From assembly GCA_004151065.3 (NCBI GenBank), contig NWUY0300025044.1:37059-61953 (forward strand): DNA of 24,895 nt. Reading direction: 5' to 3'. Shown piece after piece: positions 9,018-19,691 of this stretch (position 1 is the first letter of the stretch; each line of letters starts with the position of its first letter). The notes below the pieces were generated by a model. The model was given only the letters and a program-made list of their open reading frames with translations. It was not told where the DNA came from and did no database searches. The stretch is from Larix sibirica. Taxonomy: Eukaryota; Streptophyta; Pinopsida; Pinales; Pinaceae. Position numbers and translations under genes: made by a program.

Positions 9018-10608
9018 ATTCAATATCAAACTTAATCCATGGGCAAATTGACTTGGAAAATGGACGTACAACAGTCAACAGAGAATTCGAGTATGGAATA
9101 ATCGACAATTGCAAAATCCACATAGAAATAGGCTAAATATGAAGCCAACATACTTGTCCAAATAAGATTTTGTTTTGGATTTGTATTATCTTCTGATATT
9201 TTATATAAATAACTTCTATTTTACTTTCATTGAGTAAAATTTTAATATAATAAGATAAACTGTGAGCCCATTTTAGGATGTTTGGCAATGGGTTTTGATG
9301 CATAGGACAACATACTTAAGAAAGCTTTTCAACATCGAGCGAAAAGAATTTAGGATCGTGGGATTGATACTTACGAGTTGAACTTTAGTAGAGGAAGAAT
9401 CGAGGAATGCATAGGGAAGTGTATGTTGATAATGAGCCTAGCCTCCTTGCTATCGTACATATTTCACTGGTGCATTGTTTGGGTTGGCTACTAATGATTT
9501 AATACAAAGAGTGTGTCTTGGAAATCAATAAAAAGTTAGTCAGGATGGGGCTACTATTTCGGAAATACTTGTTAATTTTATTTTATGACAAGCACTTCGT
9601 TAACACATTTGTTATTTTTTTATAAAAATTAATATCTTATTATTTTTAAATCAATATAGAACCTAGGAAACTCTATTTTGTTTAAGGTTCATTTATTTTG
9701 GGGATAATATAAATCAATGTAAGACTCTATTTTGATTATGAATAAGAGTTGGTTAACTTTAATAGATGGTTGTGTTGAGATATTTATTCATAAATTTTCC
9801 GTATTAGAGCTTACTAGCCAATTGTCTTCATGGATTAGGTGATGAATAGACAATTTTCTTATAGCATTCATTTTAATTTGTGTTGAATGATCATTTGCAA
9901 TGCAACAATCCCATCGTTTTAATATCCAAAAGAAATATTAATAATTAGTAATTACAATTGTCTAGAAAGAGTAAGGATTGGTTGGCCATGATCAAGGTCT
10001 TTAGCCTATAATAACTTAGGCCTTGCCATGGTTTTTCTTGGTATTTTCGGACAAGATTGATGAAGAGTCATTGTCAATGATGATTCTTTCTATGGTAAAC
10101 TTGAGAAGCTGTGTGTGTTTATATATAACTCTCTATCTATGAAAGGGTGTGTGTGTGTCTATTTAGCAATTAGCTTTTCCATTGTGTTTAAGGGTGTTTT
10201 ATAAATGATCATCACTCAACGTTGGAATTATATGTATGACGCCATGCATAGGTTGAGTTTGGTTGCTTATTGATTCAAAGTTCCAAATTTGAGGGAATTC
10301 TTGAATTTAAAAAAATGAAATAATACTTATTATATTCACATAAATATATTTACATCAACAAGGTAGAAAACAAAGGGAGGAAGGGTTTAGACAATGGCAC
10401 CTATATCCTCTTCCTCAATGCCATTAAAGTAGAAATAAAGTTTAAATATGCATCAAGCTCTAACAACTTGCCATCTTTGATAATGAAGAAACCTTTAGCC
10501 AACAATTGCATGCATACCTCGCCCCTCCGCATATGACAGAAAGTTGACAAAGAGGTGTCCCGATTCTAAAAAACACATCAATTTTTTTAAAAGACAAAAT
10601 GTGTAGAA
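9018..10608. other. AT-rich intergenic sequence
   Basis: No gene or known element recognised. A short (GT)n run lies near 10148-10158 with a TATATA run nearby. Frames are short and stop-rich. Confidence 0.45.
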
Positions 10609-10867
10609 ATGCTAATACAATGCCAAATGCGACTAAAAGAAGAGAGAATCAAAGACCTAGAGTCATTACACAAAACTGCTTGCTAGTGAACTCTCCCCTA
10701 AAGAAGAACCAATTGCTTCATCTGCACATGATCCCAACACTTCTGGGCAAGCTGACAATCCCAAAACATATTCCAAAATGGTTGCAAATAGGGAAGAGAC
10801 CACCGGAGAGACCACTTCTTGCCAACAAAACCTTGGATGGAAGGCTGTGATAGATAACCAACCATAA
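10609..10867 (+). pseudogene. Frameshifted hydrophilic coding remnant
   Basis: A Met-started frame at 10609-10686 reads QMRLKEERIKDLESLHKTAC, a charged helical peptide, then stops. A second frame, open from 10661 to a TAA at 10865-10867, carries on with a polar, low-hydrophobic peptide (SPKEEPIASSAHDPNTSGQ, later KTYSKMVANREE). The change of frame inside the overlap at 10661-10686 would be explained by one lost or gained base. The composition resembles the hydrophilic gag or ORF1 region of retroelements, but no zinc knuckle or RRM is visible, so the family is not assigned. Confidence 0.3.
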
Positions 10868-11757
10868 TTAGAGCGCTACCCCTTTAGCTTCAAAGGGGGT
10901 GAGTGGCCGGTTGTATAGTATGGATGTAGGTGTTGGATGGTAAGTGAAGTCCAATGAATGGAAGTGTCTTCTCCTATATGTTTGTACAAGCTTGGTAGAG
11001 AGTTGAGCCCTTATAGTGTGAAGTCCTTTAAGGATGCCATGGTCCTTTCTCTTGAATGGAGGACCTCTTTTTGGGGGAATGTGGTGATGAGCAACCATTT
11101 CAATAGCCTTGGAAATCCTCTTATTGAATAAAGTTGTCTCTTATATCATGGAACATGATATGGATTATGATTTCAAGTTGGAAGTAGTTTGCTCACAGAG
11201 TGTTATAGAGGACTAGACTAGCCTTTGTCCTCTCCAAGAAGTCAAATCTACATGATTTCTTTGTAATTAGATAAGTTATTTTTTATTGGCTCTTTTTGGG
11301 CCACAAAACATGCCTAGGGCAGTGGGTAAGTTGATGGGGAGGGTCCTTGCTAGTTCTCTCTACTTGCGGAGTTTTATTGTTGATCAAGGGTGTGATCCAA
11401 ATAATTGGTGTGTATGGATTTTACCTTTTTGGCTTAAGATTGATGACTAGGGTTCTATTAAATGTATACATCAAATCTTAGTGTAGAGAGGAGTTTTCTT
11501 TGGGATTGGATGACCTCTTCATAACCATCGAGTCACTTATGTACATCTCTCTCCTTTCTTGGTGAACTAACTTAACATACCTCAACCTCCTTTGTTGGTC
11601 TTCACACTTAACGTTCCTTGCCCTCCTAATGGTTAGGCGAAGGGGTCGGTTACCTCTCCCTCTCCCTTCTTTGTCGATCAAGTCACTTAACATACCTTGG
11701 CCAACAAAGTATCAAATGCAAATTGGGTTGTTGATGGTGACTTTAACACTAGGTCGC
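10868..11757. other. Unassigned sequence
   Basis: Short frames occur on both strands (for example 10868-11098 minus) without recognisable features. No repeat stands out until the GTAC cluster. Confidence 0.35.
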
Positions 11758-11761
11758 CAGG

Positions 11762-11849
11762 GTACTTGGGTACTAGGACAATTATTGGGATGGGTACGGG
11801 TACGGGGACGCCACTTTTTGAAACAGGGTACTTGGGTACGTCGCGGTAC
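11762..11849. repeat. GTAC-rich cluster, left of gap
   Basis: Seven GTAC tetramers occur, mostly as GGGTAC, at 11762, 11770, 11794, 11800, 11828, 11836 and 11846. A short (AT)n run follows at 11855-11866 and leads into the gap. Confidence 0.85.
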
Positions 11850-11866
11850 TGTAGATATATATATAT

Positions 11867-12676
11867 NNNNNNNNNNNNNNNNNNNNNNNNNNNNNNNNNN
11901 NNNNNNNNNNNNNNNNNNNNNNNNNNNNNNNNNNNNNNNNNNNNNNNNNNNNNNNNNNNNNNNNNNNNNNNNNNNNNNNNNNNNNNNNNNNNNNNNNNNN
12001 NNNNNNNNNNNNNNNNNNNNNNNNNNNNNNNNNNNNNNNNNNNNNNNNNNNNNNNNNNNNNNNNNNNNNNNNNNNNNNNNNNNNNNNNNNNNNNNNNNNN
12101 NNNNNNNNNNNNNNNNNNNNNNNNNNNNNNNNNNNNNNNNNNNNNNNNNNNNNNNNNNNNNNNNNNNNNNNNNNNNNNNNNNNNNNNNNNNNNNNNNNNN
12201 NNNNNNNNNNNNNNNNNNNNNNNNNNNNNNNNNNNNNNNNNNNNNNNNNNNNNNNNNNNNNNNNNNNNNNNNNNNNNNNNNNNNNNNNNNNNNNNNNNNN
12301 NNNNNNNNNNNNNNNNNNNNNNNNNNNNNNNNNNNNNNNNNNNNNNNNNNNNNNNNNNNNNNNNNNNNNNNNNNNNNNNNNNNNNNNNNNNNNNNNNNNN
12401 NNNNNNNNNNNNNNNNNNNNNNNNNNNNNNNNNNNNNNNNNNNNNNNNNNNNNNNNNNNNNNNNNNNNNNNNNNNNNNNNNNNNNNNNNNNNNNNNNNNN
12501 NNNNNNNNNNNNNNNNNNNNNNNNNNNNNNNNNNNNNNNNNNNNNNNNNNNNNNNNNNNNNNNNNNNNNNNNNNNNNNNNNNNNNNNNNNNNNNNNNNNN
12601 NNNNNNNNNNNNNNNNNNNNNNNNNNNNNNNNNNNNNNNNNNNNNNNNNNNNNNNNNNNNNNNNNNNNNNNNNNNN
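11867..12676. other. Assembly gap (810 N)
   Basis: Unresolved bases. The gap begins directly after an AT dinucleotide run and lies between GTAC-rich clusters, so a repeat probably broke the assembly. Confidence 0.98.
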
Positions 12677-12993
12677 TTGAGACATGAATCATGATACATA
12701 TGCCTTGAAATGCCTCAAAGGCTGAAAGTCATTTGTAAGAAGAATAGTTTGGCTTGTGTAAGGAGCTTGTTGCACTAAAACAATGTAGCTCCATAAGTAT
12801 GTCTATTCCTATTCAGAAATTGTGTAATAGCATATTGAGATAATGTAATTATTCATGTTGTGGAAGTCATTGAAGCAAATGGCTGCACACTTGGACAGCT
12901 TTGGGAGAGGGCTCCACCATACCCTACCGCCACTTCACTTCAAAACTTAAAAAGAAAGGATTTTGAAGTCCTACTAAGATTTATAGGCTAGAA
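12677..12993. other. Unassigned sequence inside the possible element
   Basis: About 310 bases with no recognisable coding sequence between the gap and the right GTAC cluster. Confidence 0.4.
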
Positions 12994-13193
12994 GTACCTC
13001 CAAAGTACCCAAAATCAGGGTACTTTGCCTTTTTTGGAGTACCAATACCCGACTGGAGAGTGGAAAGTACTGGGTGCTTGGGAAAGGTACCGAGTACTTC
13101 CTGGGTACTCTCAGGAGTACTTGTTCCCGTACCAGGTACGACGGTACAGGTACCCGATACTGGCACGCGTGCGCAACCCCCTTGTACAGGTAC
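12994..13193. repeat. GTAC-rich cluster, right of gap
   Basis: Fifteen GTAC tetramers in 200 bases, in contexts such as GGTACC, AAGTAC, GAGTAC and CGGTAC, with irregular spacing of 6-34 bases. Fewer than one is expected by chance. Frames read across it are rich in Gly, Thr, Val and Pro as a result of the motif. Confidence 0.85.
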
Positions 13194-13197
13194 CATG

Positions 13198-13518
13198 GCT
13201 GCTTAGAACATGGTTTAGTGGGAAGGTGATCAAGATGGTGGTGCTGCTACTATGGTTAGTGGTGCAGTGAAACAAGCTTGGCTGTAGAGCAAATGAATGT
13301 TTCACCTATATGACCCTAACTAGAAGAAAAAAGGATTAGATCATGGGGGTTGTTTCACTTGGTCTAATTTTAGACAAGGAAGGGACAAAGTTCAGGTTAG
13401 GTTGAATGTTTTTTAATGGGATCATAGTTTACATATAGGTAGTTGTTCCTTTGGGTGGGGTTTTGAGACATGTAAATTTTGGTGTTTTTGGGTTTTAAAG
13501 TTCAATATGTTTTTGGTG
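13198..13518. other. Unassigned sequence
   Basis: No gene or element recognised. Confidence 0.4.
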
Positions 13519-13772
13519 TGCATTTTTATGCTTAAATCCTTGAAGATTCTATGCCTCCCAATTTAACCAATTTACATCTACTTTTTATTTACTTTCATCT
13601 CTACTTCCTTCATTGTTATTATGGCACCAAGAAAACAATCCTTATGCATTTTTTTGCTTAAATATTTAAGGATTCTATGCATCATCATTTAACAATTTTA
13701 CATCTACTTTTAAGTTTTTATTTACTTTCTTCTCTACTTCATTATTATTATGTCAGGATAAAACAATTCTTG
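13519..13772 (+). repeat. 126-bp diverged tandem duplication
   Basis: Units start at 13519 and 13645 (TGCATTTTT-TGCTTAAAT). Both continue through GATTCTATGC, ATTTAAC, TTTACATCTACTTTT, TTATTTACTTTC, CTCTACTTC and AAACAAT. Several small indels separate the copies. Confidence 0.8.
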
Positions 13773-13833
13773 CCCTTTTAGCATGAAGAGGGTTTTCTTT
13801 CGTCATTTTGTTATGCAACTTCCCGATGCTTTT

Positions 13834-14066
13834 TGGTTAGACTATAAGTTCCTAGACAATCACAAAGTCCTAGATCACCTCTCATATGATTAGTTATTCT
13901 CATCACTTCATTAGTTGTCATACTTGTCCATTGATGACTTGTCAATGAGATCTAGACGTGACTAAGATCCTTGTATTATATTATAGCATCATTGATATGA
14001 ATATCAATGCAAGAGAATGGGTGGAAGCATTTTTGCTAGTTTTTGTGTCTGCTCTATTTCTTATCA
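13834..14066 (+). mobile_element. Left LTR of a Ty1/copia element
   Basis: Starts TGGTTAGACTATAAGTTCC and ends ...CTTATCA next to a primer-binding site. Its first 140 bases or so align with 15313-15475 (shared ACTATAAGT-CC, AGATCACCT-TCATA, AGTTGTCATA, GTCA-TGA-ATCTAGA, CTTGTA). Length is about 233 bases. Confidence 0.7.
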
Positions 14067-14079
14067 TGGTATTATAGCC
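14067..14079 (+). promoter_or_regulatory. Primer-binding site, tRNA-iMet type
   Basis: TGGTATTATAGCC matches the usual TGGTATCAGAGCC at 11 of 13 positions and directly follows the CA end of the left LTR. It fixes the element on the plus strand. Confidence 0.7.
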
Positions 14080-15175
14080 TCTTCGGTTTTAAGGGCTTGA
14101 TAACTTCTCCAATGTAGTGATCCATGGAAGGCTCTTTGTGAGATGTGTAGAAGTTTTGTGAGTCCATGGTAGTAATCCATGATGGCGAGGAAGATTGCTC
14201 CCTACAAGGTCATAGTTATTTTGACTTTTCATTGATTTAATTTGCCATTGTTTTCTTATATATTTTGAAAAAGAGATTTCCTTGTTTTTAACATGTTGCA
14301 TTTGAGATCCCATGGCAAAGAGATGGTAAAATTGGAGAGTTCATGGTTGCTTAGAGGTCTTGTCCATTGTCAATTGACTTAAGTAAGTGTGGACATATCT
14401 ATGCGACAAAATTACTGTTATGGAGGATAAGTAACAAATATCCATTCATATCTACGTTATAGAGAAAGATGATGTGAAAACACCACCGCAATTAGTAGAT
14501 TTGGCAATCAAGTCTATGAATAAGGTTTGCTTACTCTATTTCTAAGGGCTTGATCCCTCCATGGTCAAGAAAATCCAATAGATCCTCATCCCCTTTATTA
14601 GATGCTCCACTAGTTGATGCGTTAGATGCTCCACTAGTTGATGCGCAAAAGATGAAGCTTAATCCATTTGTAATTTGAAGTTTGAAGTTAACGATTGGGA
14701 ATATCACCACCTGAGATCATGCATATGCGATTATCAAGAGCATTAAGAAGATAATTACCTAAAGGAAGAACTCAGATCTTATAGTAAAAATTTGATTTCA
14801 ACTTAAAGGCAAACCATTGATCTAGTGGCTACATAGTTGGGAGATGTGAAGATCAATTGTATGTTGTTGACTTGAGTAGAGATCATGGGACACACACAAG
14901 AGAAACCAACAAAAGAGGAAGATTCTCAGCCCTCGCACCTACCTTTGCTATCTCATCTTCTGTATACTAAATGAACCATTAATTATCTTCTTGACTGGTT
15001 TCTTTTGGTGTTGTTGTTGTTGCACATGGATCCTGTAGGTTGATCCCATGACCTGCACCTCCGTCAAATGCAAGAGAATGGCTTAAAGCATTTTCTACCA
15101 CATTCCTTGATTTTGCTAGAAAAAGCTAGCATCTTCTACTAATTTGGTGAACAAATAAAATCGCCATTCAACATC
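14080..15175 (+). mobile_element. Deleted internal region of the copia element
   Basis: Only about 1.1 kb lies between the primer site and the pol tail, against roughly 4 kb or more in complete copia elements. No integrase or RT motif could be found and the frames are stop-rich. A 24-bp tandem repeat (14601-14648) sits inside. A piece near 15067-15118 (ATGCAAGAGAATGG...AAGCATTTT...TTTTGCTAG) resembles part of the left LTR (14008-14043), hinting at internal rearrangement. Confidence 0.5.
14601..14648 (+). repeat. 24-bp tandem duplication
   Basis: GATGCTCCACTAGTTGATGC is repeated exactly at 14601 and 14625. Confidence 0.85.
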
Positions 15176-15243
15176 CAAATTGGTGGTTTTTTAGGCATAC
15201 CTTTATCAAGACTCATTTCAAAAGTTTCAAATTGAAGATGATA
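15176..15243 (+). pseudogene. Remnant of copia RNase H C-terminus
   Basis: CAAATTGGTGG...CCTTTATCAAG at 15176-15210 has the form of the DNA for the QIADIFTKPLS motif that ends copia polyproteins. In another frame the following codons read IKTHFKSFKLKMI, similar to the usual (S)KT-F--F--KLG tail. It lies about 70 bases before a G-run and the right LTR, exactly where the pol end should be. Substitutions and a frame change make it non-coding. Confidence 0.5.
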
Positions 15244-15298
15244 CCAGTTCATGCATTAGTTCATGTTGCCTTACTACTATATAATTATTTAGACTTGT

Positions 15299-15475
15299 GA
15301 TTGGGGGGTAGACATCAGACTATAAGTCCCTGGACAATAAAAAAGTCATAGATCACCTTTCATACTAGTTGTTATTCTTATCACTCTATGAGTTGTCATA
15401 TTTATCCACTGATAAGTTGTCAGTGAAATCTAGATCTAGAGGGGACTATGATTCTTGTACGTTATACATAGTAGC
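15299..15475 (+). mobile_element. Polypurine tract and truncated right LTR of copia element
   Basis: ATTGGGGGGTAGA (15299-15311) is a polypurine-like tract. It is followed by ATCAGACTATAAGTCCC and a stretch alignable with 13834-13980. Similarity stops near 15475, so the last 80-90 bases of this LTR are missing or replaced. The two LTRs differ at many positions, so the insertion is old. Confidence 0.65.
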
Positions 15476-16428
15476 AAGATTCAGTAGTATTGGGAGTTCG
15501 TGTATGGAAATTCGGATGGAATTCCAAATTCAATGAATATTCGATATAGTATGGATATGGTGAAGTTAACTGAATGCTTAAATGTATTTACAATTTTTAT
15601 TTTTTAAAGAATCCTAAAATGTTATTAAAATTTAGTTGTTGAGATAAAAGTGGAATTTCAACTAGAATAGTTAATGCTCACGTTGTAATTTAACTTTTAA
15701 CAATTCAACTATTTATTAATGATTAATATAAGAGTGGAATTATTAGAGCAACAGATCCAATGATCACTCCAGTCTCATACTATTTGTAACTTCACCATCA
15801 CAATATAATGGCGCCACATTAGTGAATCTTCAATCTATATGTAAAATCTGGACATGCAAAAACTTGGTAGTCATTTCAAACAAATTTGTGACTATTGTTT
15901 TATATAAGATTTTAAATTAATGTTGAAGTCGCATTACTTAATCAACATTAAAAAATACATACATTAAGGCCATGAACTTATACTTACCTATTAAACGCTA
16001 TTTTCAGGTTGTTATATTATAAATTTATATGTTATGTTTTAAATTTAAGATATTTTTCAAGTTACCTACAATGAAGAAGGAATAAGGAATGTAACTTTAA
16101 AATTTTGAATGGATAGTTTTATTTTTAATTTTCTAAAATTTAAATAATTTATGTTTTTGTATTGATGAGATGTCTACTTCTGTATTCTAGTTATACTAGA
16201 GTTTTTCTTTATGTTTTCAAAATTAATTACTTCATAATTTAAAATGCATTTCTTTCTTTTGCTTTGACAATAACTATCATTCTATATTTTAGACAGCTAT
16301 AACAGTTACTTGCCATCTTGTATGTATAAAGTTTAAAATGACAACCTCAAAGAAAACAATTCATACATGCTTGAAGTCATAATTATTTATTTCCTTAGCA
16401 ATTGACATGGCGGGTTCTCATTAATTTT
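15476..16428. other. AT-rich intergenic sequence
   Basis: Very AT-rich, no open frame of note, no element recognised. Confidence 0.5.
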
Positions 16429-17337
16429 CATGATGAGCTTGACATCTTTTGAGTTCATTTTTTAGATGTTATGGGATAATGTAATATTCTTAAATGTTAC
16501 AATTGCTTATATGTATGCTTCCATTATGAGTTATTTTGTCATCCTTCATGCACCATACATCGTTGCCACTTTCTTTTTGAAACTTTTAGTTGTATCTTTT
16601 TTCTTAGTTTCGCTTCTTTTTCCTTGATGAGTTTAGTCATGTTATTATTATCTTCTTTGGGTATAGATCCTTACTTGAAATGTTGTGGGGTATTTTACAT
16701 TGAAAATTTATAACAATTTTTTGCAAAATAGTTGATTATGTAAATAGAAATGATTGAAATGTTGTGGGGTATTTTATATTGAAAATTTATAATTTTTTTT
16801 TTGAAATAGTTGATTATGCAATTTTTTTTTGAAATAGTTGATTATGTAAATAGAAATGATTTAGATATTCTTTTTGTGAATGAATAAATGAGTTTGAAAT
16901 TTTCATGATGAGTTTGACCTCTTTTGAGTTCATTTTTTTTGATGTTATGGGATATACTGTAATATTCTTAAATGTTACAATTGCTTATGTGTATGTTTCC
17001 ATTATGAGTTATTTTGTCATCCTTCATGCACCATACATCATTGCCACTTTCTTTTTGAAACTTTTAGTTGTATTCCTTTTTTCTTAGTTTAGCTTCTTTT
17101 CCCTGATGAGTTTAGTCATGTTATTAATATCTTCTTTTGGTATAGATCCTTACTTGAAATGTTGTGGTGTATTTTACATTGAAAATTTATAAGAATTTTT
17201 TTGTGAAATACTTGATTATCTAAATAGAAATGATTTAGAGGTGTATTTATTAAAAATTTATAACATTTTTTTTTGAAATACTTGATTATGTAAATAGAAA
17301 TGATTTATATATCTTTTTGTGAATGAATAAATTAATT
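16429..17337 (+). repeat. Tandem pair of about 475-bp units
   Basis: Unit I starts CATGATGAGCTTGAC (16429) and unit II CATGATGAGTTTGAC (16904). Both contain TTCCATTATGAGTTATTTTG, TCCTTCATGCACCATACATC, ATGAGTTTAGTCATGTTATT and TTGATTAT-TAAATAGAAATG. Unit I has an extra internal duplication of about 79 bases at 16677/16756 (GAAATGTTGTGGGGTATTTTA). No coding function: the 60-codon frame in unit II has no family match. Confidence 0.85.
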
Positions 17338-17657
17338 TGAAATCTCTAAAACAACATACTTATGAGTTTAACATATCACACTCAACTAAAGCCAATTGAC
17401 AATTAAACACCTACCTTATATCCTTACTCTTCATAATAATAAACTTTTAATAAATTACTTTTATCGTATAACTGGAAGTCACTTTATGACATAAATACTA
17501 AGCCAAGGTCGCATAAGAGTCCAATTATAACATGTCTTATTGTTACAAACTACCTCTCTATGGTAGGTTTTCTTTATGCCTTTTATTTTTGAATTTTTGT
17601 AGGTTTCATCATTTTAAAAAATATTCAGTTCTCAATAGGTAAATGCTATGGAGGTTT
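16519..17657 (+). repeat. Copy A of exact 1,139-bp direct repeat
   Basis: As far as I can compare by eye this segment is identical, including homopolymer lengths, to 17659-18797. It begins at TTCCATTATGAG inside unit I and ends at GCTATGGAGGTTT, directly before the single N. Confidence 0.9.
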
Positions 17658-17658
17658 N
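17658..17658. other. Single N at the junction of the exact repeat
   Basis: The N lies between the last base of copy A and the first base of copy B. It most likely marks a contig join where overlapping ends were not merged. Confidence 0.85.
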
Positions 17659-18797
17659 TTCCATTATGAGTTATTTTGTCATCCTTCATGCACCATACAT
17701 CGTTGCCACTTTCTTTTTGAAACTTTTAGTTGTATCTTTTTTCTTAGTTTCGCTTCTTTTTCCTTGATGAGTTTAGTCATGTTATTATTATCTTCTTTGG
17801 GTATAGATCCTTACTTGAAATGTTGTGGGGTATTTTACATTGAAAATTTATAACAATTTTTTGCAAAATAGTTGATTATGTAAATAGAAATGATTGAAAT
17901 GTTGTGGGGTATTTTATATTGAAAATTTATAATTTTTTTTTTGAAATAGTTGATTATGCAATTTTTTTTTGAAATAGTTGATTATGTAAATAGAAATGAT
18001 TTAGATATTCTTTTTGTGAATGAATAAATGAGTTTGAAATTTTCATGATGAGTTTGACCTCTTTTGAGTTCATTTTTTTTGATGTTATGGGATATACTGT
18101 AATATTCTTAAATGTTACAATTGCTTATGTGTATGTTTCCATTATGAGTTATTTTGTCATCCTTCATGCACCATACATCATTGCCACTTTCTTTTTGAAA
18201 CTTTTAGTTGTATTCCTTTTTTCTTAGTTTAGCTTCTTTTCCCTGATGAGTTTAGTCATGTTATTAATATCTTCTTTTGGTATAGATCCTTACTTGAAAT
18301 GTTGTGGTGTATTTTACATTGAAAATTTATAAGAATTTTTTTGTGAAATACTTGATTATCTAAATAGAAATGATTTAGAGGTGTATTTATTAAAAATTTA
18401 TAACATTTTTTTTTGAAATACTTGATTATGTAAATAGAAATGATTTATATATCTTTTTGTGAATGAATAAATTAATTTGAAATCTCTAAAACAACATACT
18501 TATGAGTTTAACATATCACACTCAACTAAAGCCAATTGACAATTAAACACCTACCTTATATCCTTACTCTTCATAATAATAAACTTTTAATAAATTACTT
18601 TTATCGTATAACTGGAAGTCACTTTATGACATAAATACTAAGCCAAGGTCGCATAAGAGTCCAATTATAACATGTCTTATTGTTACAAACTACCTCTCTA
18701 TGGTAGGTTTTCTTTATGCCTTTTATTTTTGAATTTTTGTAGGTTTCATCATTTTAAAAAATATTCAGTTCTCAATAGGTAAATGCTATGGAGGTTT
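17659..18797 (+). repeat. Copy B of exact 1,139-bp direct repeat
   Basis: Repeats 16519-17657 at an offset of 1,140. It starts in the middle of unit I rather than at a natural unit border, which fits a contig end better than a biological repeat end. Sequence continues uninterrupted past its right end into the 212-bp duplication. Confidence 0.9.
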
Positions 18798-19158
18798 TAA
18801 TGCTTCTCTATTCTGAGCTTGGTTGATACCTGTATTTGCCAAATCAGTTCCAACAATATGCTTAGTACGATTCCTTGTCTGTTTTCTCATAAGTTTGCAC
18901 CTGTAGAATTATGTGCCAACTTTGTACCTGTAGAATCTTTTTGAATCTTTGTAGGTTTCATCATTTTAAAAAATTTTCAGTTCTCAATAGGTAAATGCTA
19001 TGGAGGTTTTAATGCTTCTCTATTCTGAGCTTGGTTGATACCTGTATTTGCCAAATAAGTTCCAACAATATCCTTAGTACGATTCCTTGTATGTTTCATT
19101 GTTTTCTCATAACTTTGCACCTGTAGAATTATCTGCCAACTTCGTACCCGTAGAATTA
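18726..19158 (+). repeat. 212-bp tandem duplication
   Basis: Units start at 18726 and 18938 (TTTTTGAAT-TTTGTAGGTTTC). They share long runs such as CTCAATAGGTAAATGCTATG and CTATTCTGAGCTTGGTTGAT. The second unit has a small insertion near 19095 (ATGTTTCATT). A short sub-repeat, CCTGTAGAATTAT-TGCCAACTT-GTACC, is present in both. Copies are highly similar and so fairly recent. The first ~70 bases of the unit also occur at the end of copy A (17586-17657). Confidence 0.85.
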
Positions 19159-19223
19159 TCTGCTGCATGAAGCTTCGCTACATATATCCCGCTTGTTGCA
19201 AATTCTGAAAGCCTCATTGGTTT

Positions 19224-19524
19224 CTATGGATTCTGCACTACAAATCGCTCTACAATGTCAGTAATATTCTCTCCTCTCAATATCTTAAATAAAGTCTCAA
19301 AATTCTTACCTGAATTTGGTTTCATGGTTGAGCCCATTGAATTGAGTGAGTGACGCATCTTTGCTGCATTAGACTTACCTTCCTGCAAAATCACCTTCAG
19401 TACTATTCGTAGTCTTTCATGCTCAGGAGTAGGAGACTCCGTGCAAGTGAGGTTACTCAATTCCCCCTGTAATTGGTGCAGTGACGACTGGCTCAGGGTC
19501 ATCTTGATCCTTGACTTTTTCCAC
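19224..19524 (-). CDS. Possible terminal exon, unknown protein
   Basis: A minus-strand frame is open from a possible acceptor (CATCATTTAG|G at 19525) to a TAG just below 19227. It contains 99 codons starting WKKSRIKMTLSQ and ending FVVQNP. Composition is protein-like: SPTPEHERLRIVLKVILQEG, then KNFETLFKILRGENITDIVE, suggesting an alpha-helical domain. An internal Met lies at codon 8. The acceptor has a weak pyrimidine tract. Upstream exons would fall in 19530 and above, where an opposite-strand ELF3-like fragment lies, so this is probably an isolated gene fragment rather than an intact gene. I do not recognise the family. Confidence 0.4.
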
Positions 19525-19691
19525 CTAAATGATGATCAGTCATAGAGTCCATTGACTGACAATTGAAAATCATTTCCAATTTTAATTTTTTTATCATAAT
19601 TAATAGAGAACAATTTTTCCAATTGCATATCACTGATGTCTGTGGACATTGATAAAATTATCCTTATTTAAAATCTCTGTTCTGTTTTCAG

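Larger units (their letters stand above)
11758..13197. mobile_element. Possible DNA transposon with GTAC-rich inverted ends
   Basis: Both flanks of the assembly gap are dense in GTAC: seven copies in 11762-11849 and fifteen in 12994-13193. The outer edges form an imperfect inverted repeat: GCCAGGGTACTTG at 11756-11768 and, on the other strand, GCCATGGTACCTG at 13187-13199 (11 of 13 match). The inner parts also look related in opposite orientation. A left end starting CAGGG with repeated subterminal motifs is the layout of hAT elements. No 8-bp target duplication was seen and no transposase is visible, though the interior is largely gap. A GTAC-rich satellite is the alternative. Confidence 0.4.

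Noticed and set aside
11629-12699. Several open frames of over 300 codons on both strands
   Set aside because: They run through the 810-base N gap; most of their length is unknown sequence.
16905-18227. Two identical 60-codon frames (16905-17087 and 18045-18227)
   Set aside because: They are copies from the exact 1,139-bp repeat, are hydrophobic through T-richness, and have no family features.
16429-19158. CRISPR-like array
   Set aside because: Units are long, adjacent and AT-rich with no short repeat-spacer pattern, and the DNA is plant nuclear.
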